NCBI GenBank assembly: GCA_963775275.1
Contig: CAVZII010000005.1
Coordinates: forward strand, 186,001-250,000
Direction of reading: 5' to 3'
Source: JANWHQ01 sp963775275
Lineage (GTDB): Bacteria; Pseudomonadota; Alphaproteobacteria; Caulobacterales; Caulobacteraceae
DNA length: 64,000 bases
Every line of letters starts with the position of its first letter. The stretch's first letter is position 1. The notes beneath the pieces are model-generated. The model searched no databases. It was not told the origin of the DNA and worked only from the letters and a program-made list of their open reading frames with translations. The translations under genes were made by a program, and so were the position numbers. This document shows positions 53,183-63,044 of the stretch, one piece after another.

Positions 53183-53284
53183 CCGTCCGGGGCCCAGGCC
53201 TCGATCGTCATCGAAGGAGCCGCCGCAAGGGGACCGCGGCTCCGCGGTGAAGACCATCCAGCGCCCGGCGCCCAGCCGGGGCGG

Positions 53285-53941
53285 TCAGGTGTCGGCGTCC
53301 TCAGGCGCGCCGCCCTCCTCGTCCTCCAGCGGCTCGGGCTCCACCGCCGTTTCGGAGGCCGGCTGAAGCGTGGCGCCTTCGGCGGTCTTGCCCTGGCGAG
53401 CCTCCTCCCGGGCGCGCTTCTCGGCGGCGCGCCGCACGATGGCGTCGAGCTCCAACTGGGTCGAAAGCCCCAGCGTCACCGGGTCCACCGGCTTGATGTT
53501 GGCCGAGTTCCAGTGGGTGCGGTTGCGCACCTGGTCGATGGTGGCCTTGGTGGTGCCGAGCAGCTTGGCGACCTGGCTGTCGGGCACCTCGGGGTGGTTG
53601 CGCAGGAACCAGGCGATGGCGTCGGGACGATCCTGGCGGCGCGAGACCGGCGTGTAGCGCGGCGCCCGCTTGGCCGGCTTGAGCAGCTCGGCATGACGGC
53701 TCTTGTGCGCCTTCATGCGGTACTTGGGATTGGCGTTGGCGGCGTCGAGCTCCTCACGGGTGAGCTGGCCGTTGGCGATGGGATCGGCGCCCCTGATGTC
53801 GCGCGCGACCTCGCCGTCGGCGATACCCTTCACCTCCAGAGGATGCAGGCCGCAGAAATCGGCGATCTGCTCGAAGGTCAGCGAGGTGTTGTCCACCAGC
53901 CAGACCGCGGTCGCCTTGGGCATGAGGATCTGATCGGCCAT
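53285..53941 (-). CDS. trcR: TrcR-type (DUF1013) transcriptional regulator
   Basis: A 218-residue protein beginning MADQILMPKATAVWLVDNTS with FADFCGLH-type helices (LTFEQIADFCGLHPLEVKGI), a second helix-turn-helix-like segment (PDSQVAKLLGTTKATIDQVR) and an acidic, disordered C-terminal tail (about 175-218). DUF1013 proteins are alphaproteobacterial and annotated as cell-cycle regulator TrcR; RNA polymerase association is reported for the group. The acidic tail is typical. Confidence 0.88.
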   Translation of the reverse strand: MADQILMPKATAVWLVDNTSLTFEQIADFCGLHPLEVKGIADGEVARDIRGADPIANGQLTREELDAANANPKYRMKAHKSRHAELLKPAKRAPRYTPVSRRQDRPDAIAWFLRNHPEVPDSQVAKLLGTTKATIDQVRNRTHWNSANIKPVDPVTLGLSTQLELDAIVRRAAEKRAREEARQGKTAEGATLQPASETAVEPEPLEDEEGGAPEDADT

Positions 53942-54031
53942 GAGAGTGCGGGCTCCAGAAATAGCGGCGCCCGGCCTTGCGGCCGGGCGGTGTGTGCGCA
54001 GGATATAGGACAGCTCCCCCCGAAAGGGAAC

Positions 54032-54640
54032 TCAGTGCCCGCTCTCGCCGCCTCCGTGAGCGCCACCCCGGCCGGCCGGCAGCAGGCCCTTGAGCACCTG
54101 GGCGCTGAAGATGCTGGCGAGAATGCCGACGAACAGGTTCACCAGCAGGCCCAGCCTCAGGCCCTCGAAGTCGGCCTGCACCTCCAGCGGTCCATGCAGG
54201 CCGCCATCGAGCGCCGCGACAACCTCGGAGAAGAAGCTTCCGATCGGACCGCGATGCAGGCCGAGCACCGTCTTCAGAAGCGCATCCAGGAAGGCGACGA
54301 CATAGGCGGCCAGGCGCAAGGCGCCATTCAGGACGGCGGCTTCGAAGGTGAGGGTCGAGCGGAACCAGCCCTCGGGCTCCACGCCCCAGCGCGAGGCGAG
54401 GAACAGCATGTAGATGTTGGCCAGGCCGATGGTCAGGAGGACCGCCACGACCCGGCCGAGCCAGCCTTTGCGGATCGCCGGCGCGACCAGCGGGCCGAGG
54501 ACCGCGAGCGCCAAGGCGAGCCATTCGGCCAGCAGCACCAGCGCCAGAAGGTAGGGAAAGCTGTTGAAGATGTAGATGGCGAAGGCGAGGAGGACGAAGA
54601 TCACGGCGCCCAGGACGACCACGGACACGGACTGCTTCAT
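54032..54640 (-). CDS. Hypothetical polytopic membrane protein
   Basis: A 202-residue protein, start at MKQSVSVVVLGAVIFVLLAF (54640). Five hydrophobic segments: about 5-27, 29-55, 62-85, 105-128 and 165-188. The tail is Gly/His-rich (GRGGAHGGGESGH). No family recognised. It stands alone between trcR and the N-acetyltransferase on the same strand. Confidence 0.7.
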   Translation of the reverse strand: MKQSVSVVVLGAVIFVLLAFAIYIFNSFPYLLALVLLAEWLALALAVLGPLVAPAIRKGWLGRVVAVLLTIGLANIYMLFLASRWGVEPEGWFRSTLTFEAAVLNGALRLAAYVVAFLDALLKTVLGLHRGPIGSFFSEVVAALDGGLHGPLEVQADFEGLRLGLLVNLFVGILASIFSAQVLKGLLPAGRGGAHGGGESGH

Positions 54641-54747
54641 GAGCTGGCTCCGCTGGTTCCGGCCGCCCTTGCGGGCGACATCTGTTTTCGGCCGCACTCC
54701 TGACACACGGGACGGCCGGCCCCGCGAGCGCTGAACGCGCGGAGTGG

Positions 54748-55566
54748 TTAACCGTTCCGGACGGCCGCGATGCGCGCCCACGCCGTGGCCGCGTCTTCTG
54801 CCGAAAGGTCCAGGGCGAAGTCGCGGGCGAGGGTGTCGCGAAGATCCCGCGCGTCCGCCAGGAGGCGCCGCTCGGTCTCACCGTCGGGACCGTGCACGGC
54901 CACCTCATGGTTGAGCAGGTTGAACCGGCGGTCGCCAACCACCCTGGCCGCCACGAGGTTGCCGGTGAAGCGCGACTGCGGATGGGTGGAGGTGAACCAG
55001 TTGAAGACCTCGTAGTCGCGCGGCGCCTGGGCCTCGATCGCGAAGCGGTACATGGGCGCCCAGCCGTCCTTCAGGCGCATCTGCAGCTCGAACGGGCCTT
55101 CGAGCGGCCCGATGAGGCGATAGTCGCCATGCGGCGTGGACTGCTCCAGCCCCGGCTCGAGCCTGAGCGGCGCGGTCGGGCTCTGGCCGCCGAATCCGAC
55201 ATCGGCAAGGAACGCGCCCTCGGGCAGGTCGACCTTGAGCAGCATGTGGCTGAGCGGACTCGGCGGCGCGTCCTCAGGAAGCATCCAGCGAACGCGGCCG
55301 GCCAATGGCGTCACCTGGAAGCCCGTCGTCCTCAGGACGGCGAGCAGCACGCCGTTGTGCTCGAAGCAGTACCCGCCGCGCCGTCGCCGGACGAGCTTCG
55401 CCTCGAGCGATCCCGCATCGATCGGCACCGGCCGCCCGAGGAACGGCTCGACGCTCTCGAACGGGATGGCCTGGGGATGCAGGAGGTGAAGCGACCGAAG
55501 CACCTCGAGGCTAGGCGTGCGGCCGCCCGCATGACCGATGCGGCTGAAGTAGGCGTCCAGGTCCAC
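54748..55566 (-). CDS. nat: Arylamine N-acetyltransferase
   Basis: A 272-residue NAT with GTG start at 55566 (DLDAYFSRIGHAGGRTPSLE), which transfers acetyl from acetyl-CoA to arylamines. The catalytic triad is visible: Cys in RRGGYCFEHN (about residue 70), His in PLSHMLLKV (about 107) and Asp in LADVGFGGQSP (about 122). Further block FNWFTSTHPQSRFTGNLVAA. Length usual. It starts 10 bases after the end of the broken membrane-protein gene. Confidence 0.94.
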   Translation of the reverse strand: MDLDAYFSRIGHAGGRTPSLEVLRSLHLLHPQAIPFESVEPFLGRPVPIDAGSLEAKLVRRRRGGYCFEHNGVLLAVLRTTGFQVTPLAGRVRWMLPEDAPPSPLSHMLLKVDLPEGAFLADVGFGGQSPTAPLRLEPGLEQSTPHGDYRLIGPLEGPFELQMRLKDGWAPMYRFAIEAQAPRDYEVFNWFTSTHPQSRFTGNLVAARVVGDRRFNLLNHEVAVHGPDGETERRLLADARDLRDTLARDFALDLSAEDAATAWARIAAVRNG

Positions 55567-55576
55567 TCGCCCTCCC

Positions 55577-56045
55577 TTACTGTTCGATGACCAACCGCAC
55601 CTCGGCATCGCGCTCCAGCGCGCGCACCAGAAGAGCCTGGGCGGTCAGGATGCCGATGCCCGCGGCGTAGCCCGAGAACAACCCCGGCCGGATAGCGCCC
55701 ACCGCAGGAGACGCCCGAGACCTGCAGATAGATCAACACGGCCGCCAGGGCGAGCAGACCCAGGCCCAAAAGGATCGAGAAAGCGCTCTGGGCCGATGCC
55801 GGCCTGGAAGCTCATCCAGACGCGCTTCGAGAGCATCCGTCTCAACGGGCCGACCATCGGTGGGACGAACAAGGAAAGACCGAAGACCACGGAGGGCGCA
55901 GCCAGGGTCACCAGCAGCTTCAACACCGGCGCTCCCGGCAGCACCCGCCACGCGTGAAGGATGGCCCCCAGGCAGATCAGGCTCGCCGCACACAGGCGGC
56001 GCCCTCGATGCGCTTGAAATTCCGCCAGGCGCGGGTGTGCTGCAT
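55577..56045 (-). pseudogene. Small four-helix membrane protein with three frameshifts
   Basis: Start MQHTRAWRNFKRIEG at 56045. Correcting indels near 55996-56003, 55790-55795 and 55698-55705 yields one protein of about 150 residues: LCAASLICLGAILHAWRVLP, LLVTLAAPSVVFGLSLFVPP, FSILLGLGLLALAAVLIYLQ and GLFSGYAAGIGILTAQALLV, ending LVIEQ and a TAA stop at 55577-55579. The hydrophobic segments line up across all breaks, which is why I treat it as one gene. Function unknown. Confidence 0.6.
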
Positions 56046-56109
56046 CGGCGGCCCTCGGACCCGAGCCGCCCCGGATCGCAACATAGGCGGACCAGCGATG
56101 AGCCGGAAG

Positions 56110-56637
56110 CTAATGCCCCTCGAACGCGGCCAGGGTCGACACGGGAACGCCTTCGGCCCGCAACAGGTCTGCGCCGCCGAGCTCGGGCAGATCGATGACG
56201 AAGGCCGCGGCCACGACGTCCGCGCCGGCGCCGCGCAGCAGCTTGACGGCCGCCAGCGCCGTGCCGCCCGTGGCGATGAGGTCGTCCACGAGCATCACCT
56301 TCTCGCCCGCGGCGCAGGCGTCCAGGTGCATCTCCATGGCGTCGGTCCCGTACTCGAGGGCGTACTCCACCGCGATCGTCTTGAAGGGCAGCTTGCCCTT
56401 CTTGCGCAGGGGGATGAAGCCGGCCGAAAGCTGGTGGGCCACCGCGCCGCCCAGGATGAATCCCCGCGCCTCTATGCCGGCGATCTTGTCGATCTTGCGC
56501 CCGGCGAAGGGCTGGACCAGCTCGTCGACGGCCCGGCGGAAAGCGCGCGCGTCGCCCAGGAGCGTCGTGATGTCGCGGAACATGATCCCGGGCTTGGGAT
56601 AGTCCGGAATGGTGCGGATCGCCGCGGTCAGGTCCAT
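56110..56637 (-). CDS. apt: Adenine phosphoribosyltransferase
   Basis: A 175-residue purine-salvage enzyme forming AMP from adenine and PRPP. The PRPP loop is VMLVDDLIATGGTALAAV (about 115-132); the N-terminal IPDYPKPGIMFRDITTLL and IAGIEARGFILGGAVAHQL are family signatures. Full length. It may draw adenine released by the MTA phosphorylase at 58.2 kb. Confidence 0.97.
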   Translation of the reverse strand: MDLTAAIRTIPDYPKPGIMFRDITTLLGDARAFRRAVDELVQPFAGRKIDKIAGIEARGFILGGAVAHQLSAGFIPLRKKGKLPFKTIAVEYALEYGTDAMEMHLDACAAGEKVMLVDDLIATGGTALAAVKLLRGAGADVVAAAFVIDLPELGGADLLRAEGVPVSTLAAFEGH

Positions 56638-56913
56638 GAAGCTCCCCCTCGGTCAGGCCACGCCCCTTAGCAAGAGACTGAGGCGCTTTCATCCCTCCAG
56701 ACCAGGAATTCCTTGACTTTGTGCGCCGCAGCACCGATGTACGGGGCGCGCCGAAGGGCGCTATCGGCGCTCCAGCGCGTGAGGGACGGCCAGATCGCGG
56801 TCCTTTCCTGTCGAGCGCCCCGAACCGATGCATCGATCGCCGACACACGCGCGGCGCTTCCCCAAAGACACCGTCGCGATCCCGGACCGCCGAGGCGGCC
56901 GGCGAGTTCGCAC
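56638..56913. promoter_or_regulatory. Divergent apt / helicase upstream region
   Basis: About 276 bases between the apt and helicase starts. A long frame extends the helicase upstream through this region but without family similarity. DEAD-box helicase genes often have long, structured leaders; I see no clear hairpin or motif. Confidence 0.3.
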
Positions 56914-58247
56914 ATGTTCGAAAGACAATCCTTGACCCAATTCTCCGAGCTTGGCCTGGCCAAGCCCCTGCTCCAGGCGCTCGCCGCCGAGGGCTACGAG
57001 ACCCCTACGCCGATCCAGGCGCAGGCCATCCCCAGCGTCCTTCAAGGACGCGACCTCCTGGGCGTCGCCCAGACGGGCACCGGCAAGACGGCCGCCTTCG
57101 CCCTGCCGATCCTGCACCGGCTGGCGGCCGACCGCCGGCCGGCCCCCAGGCGCGGCTGCCGCGCCCTGGTGCTGAGCCCGACCCGCGAGCTCGCCAGCCA
57201 GATCGCCGACAGCTTCCGCGCCTATGGCGCGCGGCTCGGCATGAGCGTGGCCGTCGTGTTCGGCGGCGCCAAGTACGGCCCCCAGACCAGGGCCCTCGCC
57301 CAGGGCGTCGACATCCTGGTGGCCACGCCGGGACGCCTGATCGACCACCTGACCCAGAAGACCGCGCACCTGGCCGAAACCGAGGTGCTGGTGCTGGACG
57401 AAGCCGACCAGATGCTCGACCTCGGATTCCTGCAGCCGATCCGCCGGATCGTCTCCCATCTGCCCAAGGCGCGGCAGAACCTGTTCTTCTCGGCCACGAT
57501 GCCGACCGAGATCGGCAAGCTCGCCCATGAGCTCCTGGTCGACCCCGTGAAGGTGTCGGTGACGCCCCAGGCCACGACCGTCGAGAAGGTCGACCAGCGC
57601 CTGATCTTTGTGGAGTCCCAGCGCAAGCCCGCCCTGCTGGCCGAGTTGTTCGAGGACCGCAAGATGGCGCGGACGATCGTGTTCGTTCGCACCAAGCGCG
57701 GCGCGGACCGCGTGGCCAAGCGCCTGGAAGCAGCCGGCGTCAGCGCCCAGGCGATCCACGGCGACAAGAGCCAGCCCCAGCGCGAGCGCGCCCTGGCCGC
57801 CTTCAAGGCGGGCGCCTGCCGCGCCCTGGTCGCCACCGACATCGCCGCGCGCGGCATCGACGTCGACGGGGTGACGCACGTGGTGAACTTCGAGCTGCCC
57901 TACGTCGCCGAGGCCTATGTCCACCGCATCGGCCGGACGGCCCGAGCCGGCGCCGGCGGCGCCGCAATCAGCCTGTGCAGCGACGATGAACGCCCGCAGC
58001 TGAGGGACATCCAGAAGCTGATCCGCCTGACCATCCCGGCGCTCGACCGGCGCGGTGATCGCGCCCTGGGCGCCCTGACCGCCGTGGAAGCCAAGCTCGA
58101 GCCGCGGCCGCCCCGCCAGCACCAGCCCCAGAAGGCGGCCGGGCCCAAGTCCATGGGCAAGCCTCGTCGCCGGCGACCGTCCAACGACGGCCGCGCCCGG
58201 ACGCCGGGCGGAGGCGGCGGCAAGCCCTGGTGGGCGAGGCTCGAGGC

Positions 58248-58251
<4 letters not shown>
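56914..58251 (+). CDS. DEAD-box RNA helicase, RhlE-like
   Basis: A 445-residue helicase, start at MFERQSLTQFSELGLAKPLL (56914). Motifs in order: Q motif YETPTPIQAQAIP, Walker A AQTGTGKT, Ia PTRELASQI, DEAD box VLDEADQML, SAT motif FFSATMPTEI, motif IV-V ARTIVFVRTKRGADR and ATDIAARGIDVDG, motif VI HRIGRTARAG. The basic tail (about 380-445, GKPRRRRPSNDGRARTPG) fits the RhlE group. It probably acts in ribosome assembly or RNA decay. The end overlaps mtnP on the other strand. Confidence 0.93.
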
Positions 58252-59117
<866 letters not shown>

Positions 59118-59181
59118 CTGACGGCCCCGCGATCGCGAGCGACCGCTCCCGCCCCTCGTGGCGGGCGGCCGCCGGTCGAAG

Positions 59182-60027
59182 TCAGTGCTCCACCTTGCGC
59201 CAGATGCGCCTGTAGCTGGCGTAGACCACCCCCGCCAGGAGCAGGAGGTAGATGATCGCCGCAAAGCCCATCTTCTTGCGCTCAGTCTGGTGCGGATCGG
59301 ACGCCCAGGTCAGGAACGCGACGACGTCCTTGGCTTCCTGGTCGGTCGTCGCCGCCGTGCCGTCGTCGTAGGTGACGCGGTCCGGGGTGAGCTGGAAGGG
59401 CATGGCGATGAAGCCCCCCACCGGGACCTTGTCCTTGGCGCCGCTCCAATAGCTGGTGAGATCGCCCGGCATGTAGGGATTGTACGACTTGCCGGGCGCC
59501 ACGGTCAGGCCTGTCGGCGCAGGCACATAGCCGGTGAGCAGCGAATAGACGTAGCGCGGCCCCCCGTCGCGGGCCTTGATGATCACCGACAGGTCCGGCG
59601 GCAGGGCCCCGCCGTTGGACGCGCGGGCGGCCGCCTCGTTCGGGAAGGGCGCCTTGAAATGGTCCGAGGTCGTGCCCGGGCGTTGGATCGGATCGCCGGT
59701 ATCGGAATCGATGTCCGGGATCTGGGCCTCGGCGGCCAGGGCCTTTACGCGCGGGTTGTTGTTCGGGTTCGCGTACTTCGGGTCCCAGAACGGTCCGTAC
59801 TGCCTGCCGAGGTCGTAGTAGTGCACCACGTTCATCGAATGGCAGGCGGAGCAGACGTCGTGATAGACCTTGTAGCCCCGCTGCAGCTGGGCCTGATCGA
59901 ACTTTCCGAACGGCCCCTCGAAGCTCCAGCTCATCTGTTTGAGCGGCGCCTGGGTGGTCTCCGCGCGGGCTCCCGCCCCCGCAATCAGGCCGAACGCGGC
60001 GGCCAGGACTAGCGCTTTGCGCAGCAT
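59182..60027 (-). CDS. petC: Cytochrome c1
   Basis: A 281-residue cytochrome c1. Start at MLRKALVLAAAFGLIAGAGA (60027), giving a signal peptide; haem c is held by VCSACHSMNVVHY (CxxCH near residue 58), the distal Met is in the GFIAMPFQL region, and a single C-terminal anchor (GFAAIIYLLLLAGVVYASYR) fixes it in the membrane. Third gene of petABC, 14 bases after petB; transfers electrons from the Rieske centre to cytochrome c. Confidence 0.95.
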   Translation of the reverse strand: MLRKALVLAAAFGLIAGAGARAETTQAPLKQMSWSFEGPFGKFDQAQLQRGYKVYHDVCSACHSMNVVHYYDLGRQYGPFWDPKYANPNNNPRVKALAAEAQIPDIDSDTGDPIQRPGTTSDHFKAPFPNEAAARASNGGALPPDLSVIIKARDGGPRYVYSLLTGYVPAPTGLTVAPGKSYNPYMPGDLTSYWSGAKDKVPVGGFIAMPFQLTPDRVTYDDGTAATTDQEAKDVVAFLTWASDPHQTERKKMGFAAIIYLLLLAGVVYASYRRIWRKVEH

Positions 60028-60041
60028 CGGACGGAGCCCCC

Positions 60042-61337
60042 TTACTCGGCCGGCGCCACCGCGCCGTCCTTGGACAGCACGGGGGTGGAGATGGATTCGG
60101 GCAGCGGCAAAGTCTTTTCGCGCCAACCCGTGATCGGGACGATGAGCCAGAAGTAGCTGAAGTAGTAGGCCGTCAGCAGGCGCGACAGCCACACGAAGCT
60201 GTTGATGTTGGCGTCGCCGAGCTGGAAGCCCAGGTTCGGGTTGTCGATTACGAGCCTGTTCGGCGGGTTGGCGCCGCAGAACGCCAGGCCGATGCAGACG
60301 AAGAAGAAGATCACGAAGAACCAGCGCATCGTCGGCCGGTACCGCATGGACCGCACCTTCGATGTGTCCAGCCACGGCATGACGAACAGCGTTCCGAGCG
60401 AGCCGAACATGGTCAGCACGCCCAGGAGCTTGTTCGGGACGGCCCGCAGCATGGCGTAGAACGGCAACAGGTACCATTCGGGCACGATCTCGGCGGGCGT
60501 CTGCAGCGGGTTGGCCGGGATGGCGTTGTCCGGCCGGCCCAGCGAGTTCGGTGCGAAGAAGACGAACACCGCGAACAGGATCAGGAACAGCACGATCGCG
60601 AAGCCGTCCTTCACCGTGTAGTACGGATGGAACGGCAGGGTGTCCCGCTTGGACTTCACGTTCACGCCGGTCGGGTTGTTGTTGCCGGGCACGTGCAGGG
60701 CCCAGATGTGCAGCGCCACGACCGCGGCGATCACGAACGGGAACAGGTAATGCAGTGAGAAGAAGCGGTTGAGTGTGGCGTTGTCGATCGCATAGCCGCC
60801 CCACAGCCAGGTCGTGATCGGCTTGCCGATGATCGGGAAGGCGCCCAGCAGGTTGGTGATGACCGTGGCGCCCCAGAAGCTCATCTGACCCCAGGGCAGG
60901 GTGTAGCCGAGGAAGGCCGTGGCCATCATCAGCAGGTAGATGACCATGCCCAGGAGCCAGATCATCTCGCGCGGCGGCTTGTAGGAGCCGTAGTAGAGGC
61001 CGCGGAATATGTGGATGTAGACCGCCAGGAAGAACATCGAGGCGCCGACGGCGTGCGTGTTCCTGATGAACCAGCCGTAGGGGACGTCGCGCATGATGCG
61101 CTCGACGCTGTCGAAGGCGAGGTTGGCGTCGGGCACGTAGTGCATCGCCAACACGACGCCGGTTACGATCTGGACCCCGAGACAGACCGCCAGGATGCCC
61201 CCGAACGTCCACCAGTAATTGAGGTTCCTGGGCGTCGGGAATTCCATCAGCTCCGCCTGGAAGCGGAGAATCGGCAGGCGCGCGTCCAGCCAGCGCGTGA
61301 AGGCCGTCTTCGGCTCGTAGGTCGAATGTCCGCTCAT
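60042..61337 (-). CDS. petB: Cytochrome b of the bc1 complex
   Basis: A 431-residue cytochrome b with eight helices. NYWWTFGGILAVCLGVQIVT, FFLAVYIHIFRGLYYGSYKP, GYTLPWGQMSFWGATVITNL and the Qo-site EWYLLPFYAMLRAVPN (PEWY) are present, as are four haem-ligand histidines in helices B and D. Longer C-terminal part (after 380) with LSRLLTAYYFSYFWLIVPIT. Seven bases after petA. Confidence 0.97.
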   Translation of the reverse strand: MSGHSTYEPKTAFTRWLDARLPILRFQAELMEFPTPRNLNYWWTFGGILAVCLGVQIVTGVVLAMHYVPDANLAFDSVERIMRDVPYGWFIRNTHAVGASMFFLAVYIHIFRGLYYGSYKPPREMIWLLGMVIYLLMMATAFLGYTLPWGQMSFWGATVITNLLGAFPIIGKPITTWLWGGYAIDNATLNRFFSLHYLFPFVIAAVVALHIWALHVPGNNNPTGVNVKSKRDTLPFHPYYTVKDGFAIVLFLILFAVFVFFAPNSLGRPDNAIPANPLQTPAEIVPEWYLLPFYAMLRAVPNKLLGVLTMFGSLGTLFVMPWLDTSKVRSMRYRPTMRWFFVIFFFVCIGLAFCGANPPNRLVIDNPNLGFQLGDANINSFVWLSRLLTAYYFSYFWLIVPITGWREKTLPLPESISTPVLSKDGAVAPAE

Positions 61338-61344
61338 TTCTATG

Positions 61345-61902
61345 TCAGCCGATCTTGACCTTGGTGTCGGAGAGGAAGGCGTAGTCGGGCACGGCCAGAT
61401 TCTTCGGCGCTGGTCCTTTGCGGATGCGTCCGGACGTGTCGTAGACCGAGCCGTGGCAGGGGCAGAACCAGCCGCCGTACTCGCCCTGGCCGAACAACGG
61501 CACGCATCCGAGGTGGGTGCAGACGCCCACCAGGATCAGCCACTCGGCCTTGCCTGGCTTGTGCCGCTCGGCGTCCGTCTGGGGATCACGCAGATCCGCG
61601 TGGTCCGACGAGACGGCCTCGGCGATCTCCTTGGGCGTGCGGTGGCGGACGAAGACCGGCTTGCCGCGCCACTTGATGGTGACTTCCTGCCCCAGGGCGA
61701 CCTTGGTCAGGTCGTACTCGATGGACGCCTGGGCCAGGGTGTCGTCCGACGGGTTCATCTGATCGATCAGCGGCCAGCCGATGCCCACGGCGGCGCCGAC
61801 GGTCCCGGCGGCGGCGGCGATGTGGATGAAGTCTCTGCGGCTCGGATCCTCGCCCGCGGGATCCTCGTGGACCCCCGGGTGCATGGCGGCGATGTCGGCC
61901 AA
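61345..61902 (-). CDS. petA: Rieske iron-sulfur protein of the bc1 complex
   Basis: A 185-residue Rieske protein. A twin-arginine-like SRRDFIHIAAAAGTVGAAV near residue 21 marks a Tat-type uncleaved anchor. The cluster-binding loops are CTHLGCVPLFG and CPCHGSVYDTSGR with the usual Cys-His and Cys-His pairs. First gene of the petABC operon, divergent from hemF. Confidence 0.97.
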   Translation of the reverse strand: MADIAAMHPGVHEDPAGEDPSRRDFIHIAAAAGTVGAAVGIGWPLIDQMNPSDDTLAQASIEYDLTKVALGQEVTIKWRGKPVFVRHRTPKEIAEAVSSDHADLRDPQTDAERHKPGKAEWLILVGVCTHLGCVPLFGQGEYGGWFCPCHGSVYDTSGRIRKGPAPKNLAVPDYAFLSDTKVKIG

Positions 61903-62146
61903 CTCAGCTCACCCCTCGAAATTCGCGCGCGAGCGGACTCGCGCATGTGACATGGCCCCCGACTCGCGCGAGGCGGCGTCGTGTGCGCGGAGGGCTTAGA
62001 ATGCGGCCGGAGCTTTTTCAACCGTCCGGTCGCGCCCGGCAAAGGCGGGAGGAGGCTTTTTGACCAGGACGAAGGCGGCTAGTGGTCCGGATGGGCCCCG
62101 AAGGCCCCTTGGAATGCGATCCCGCGGCGCGCGCCTTGGAGGCGAG
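61903..62146. promoter_or_regulatory. Divergent petA / hemF promoter region
   Basis: About 244 bases separating the bc1 operon from hemF. The open frame that extends hemF upstream has no family similarity. A GGAGG ribosome-binding site lies just before the hemF ATG. No FNR or other operator was recognised. Confidence 0.35.
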
Positions 62147-63031
62147 ATGAGCGAAAGTTCGGCGGCCCCCGCCAGCCTGGAAGCCCGAAGAGGTCGCGCG
62201 CGCGCCTGGTTCGAAGCGCTACGCGACCGGATGGTTCAGGCGTTCGAGCAGCTCGAGGACGAGGCTCCGGACGCGCTCTATGGCCCCTCCCCCGGCCGTT
62301 TCGAGCTGAAGCCCTGGACCCGCGAAGCCGGCGGCGGCGGCGTCATGGGCATGATGCACGGCCGGTTCTTCGAAAAGGTCGGCGTCCACGTCTCCACCGT
62401 GCACGGCCAGTTCCCGCCCGACTTCGCCAAGACCATTCCCGGCGCGGAGGAGGATCCGAGCTTCTACGCCACGGGCGTCAGCCTGATCGCGCACATGGCC
62501 TCTCCGCGCGTGCCGGCGGTTCACATGAACACGCGCTTCATCTGCACGACCAGGGGCTGGTTCGGCGGCGGGGCGGACCTGACCCCCCTGCTCGACGCGG
62601 ATCGGCGTCCCAACTCGCCGGACGCGATCGCCTTCCATGCGGCGATGAAGCGCGCCTGCGACGCGCACCATCCGGACTGGCACGCGAAGTTCAAGGCCTG
62701 GTGCGACGAGTACTTCTACCTGCCACACCGCAAGGAGGCGCGCGGGATCGGCGGGATCTTCTACGACCGCCACGACTCCGGCGACTGGGAAGAGGACTTC
62801 GCCTTCACCCGCGACGTCGGCGAAGCGTTCCTCGAGGTCTATCCCCAGATCGCGCGCGGACGCATGCGCGAGCCGTGGACCGAGGCCGAGCGCGACGAGC
62901 AGCTCGTGCGGCGCGGTCGCTACGTGGAATTCAACCTGCTCTATGACCGGGGCACGACCTTCGGCCTGCGCACGGGCGGCAATGTGGAGTCGATCCTGAG
63001 CTCCATGCCGCCTGTCGTGAAATGGCCCTGA
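62147..63031 (+). CDS. hemF: Oxygen-dependent coproporphyrinogen III oxidase
   Basis: A 294-residue enzyme converting coproporphyrinogen III to protoporphyrinogen IX with oxygen. Start at MSESSAAPASLEARRGRARA (62147) after GGAGG. Signatures: GGGGVMGMMHGRFFEKVGVH, HMNTRFICTTRGWFGGGADL, WCDEYFYLPHRKEARGIGGI and EFNLLYDRGTTFGLRTGGNV. Its place beside the bc1 operon links haem supply to respiration. Confidence 0.97.
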   Translation: MSESSAAPASLEARRGRARAWFEALRDRMVQAFEQLEDEAPDALYGPSPGRFELKPWTREAGGGGVMGMMHGRFFEKVGVHVSTVHGQFPPDFAKTIPGAEEDPSFYATGVSLIAHMASPRVPAVHMNTRFICTTRGWFGGGADLTPLLDADRRPNSPDAIAFHAAMKRACDAHHPDWHAKFKAWCDEYFYLPHRKEARGIGGIFYDRHDSGDWEEDFAFTRDVGEAFLEVYPQIARGRMREPWTEAERDEQLVRRGRYVEFNLLYDRGTTFGLRTGGNVESILSSMPPVVKWP

Positions 63032-63044
63032 GCCACGGTCGCCC

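Noticed and set aside
59182..61212. 676-residue frame fusing into cytochrome c1
   Set aside because: Only the last 281 residues are cytochrome c1; the rest is an out-of-frame reading of petB, and a signal peptide start is present at 60027.
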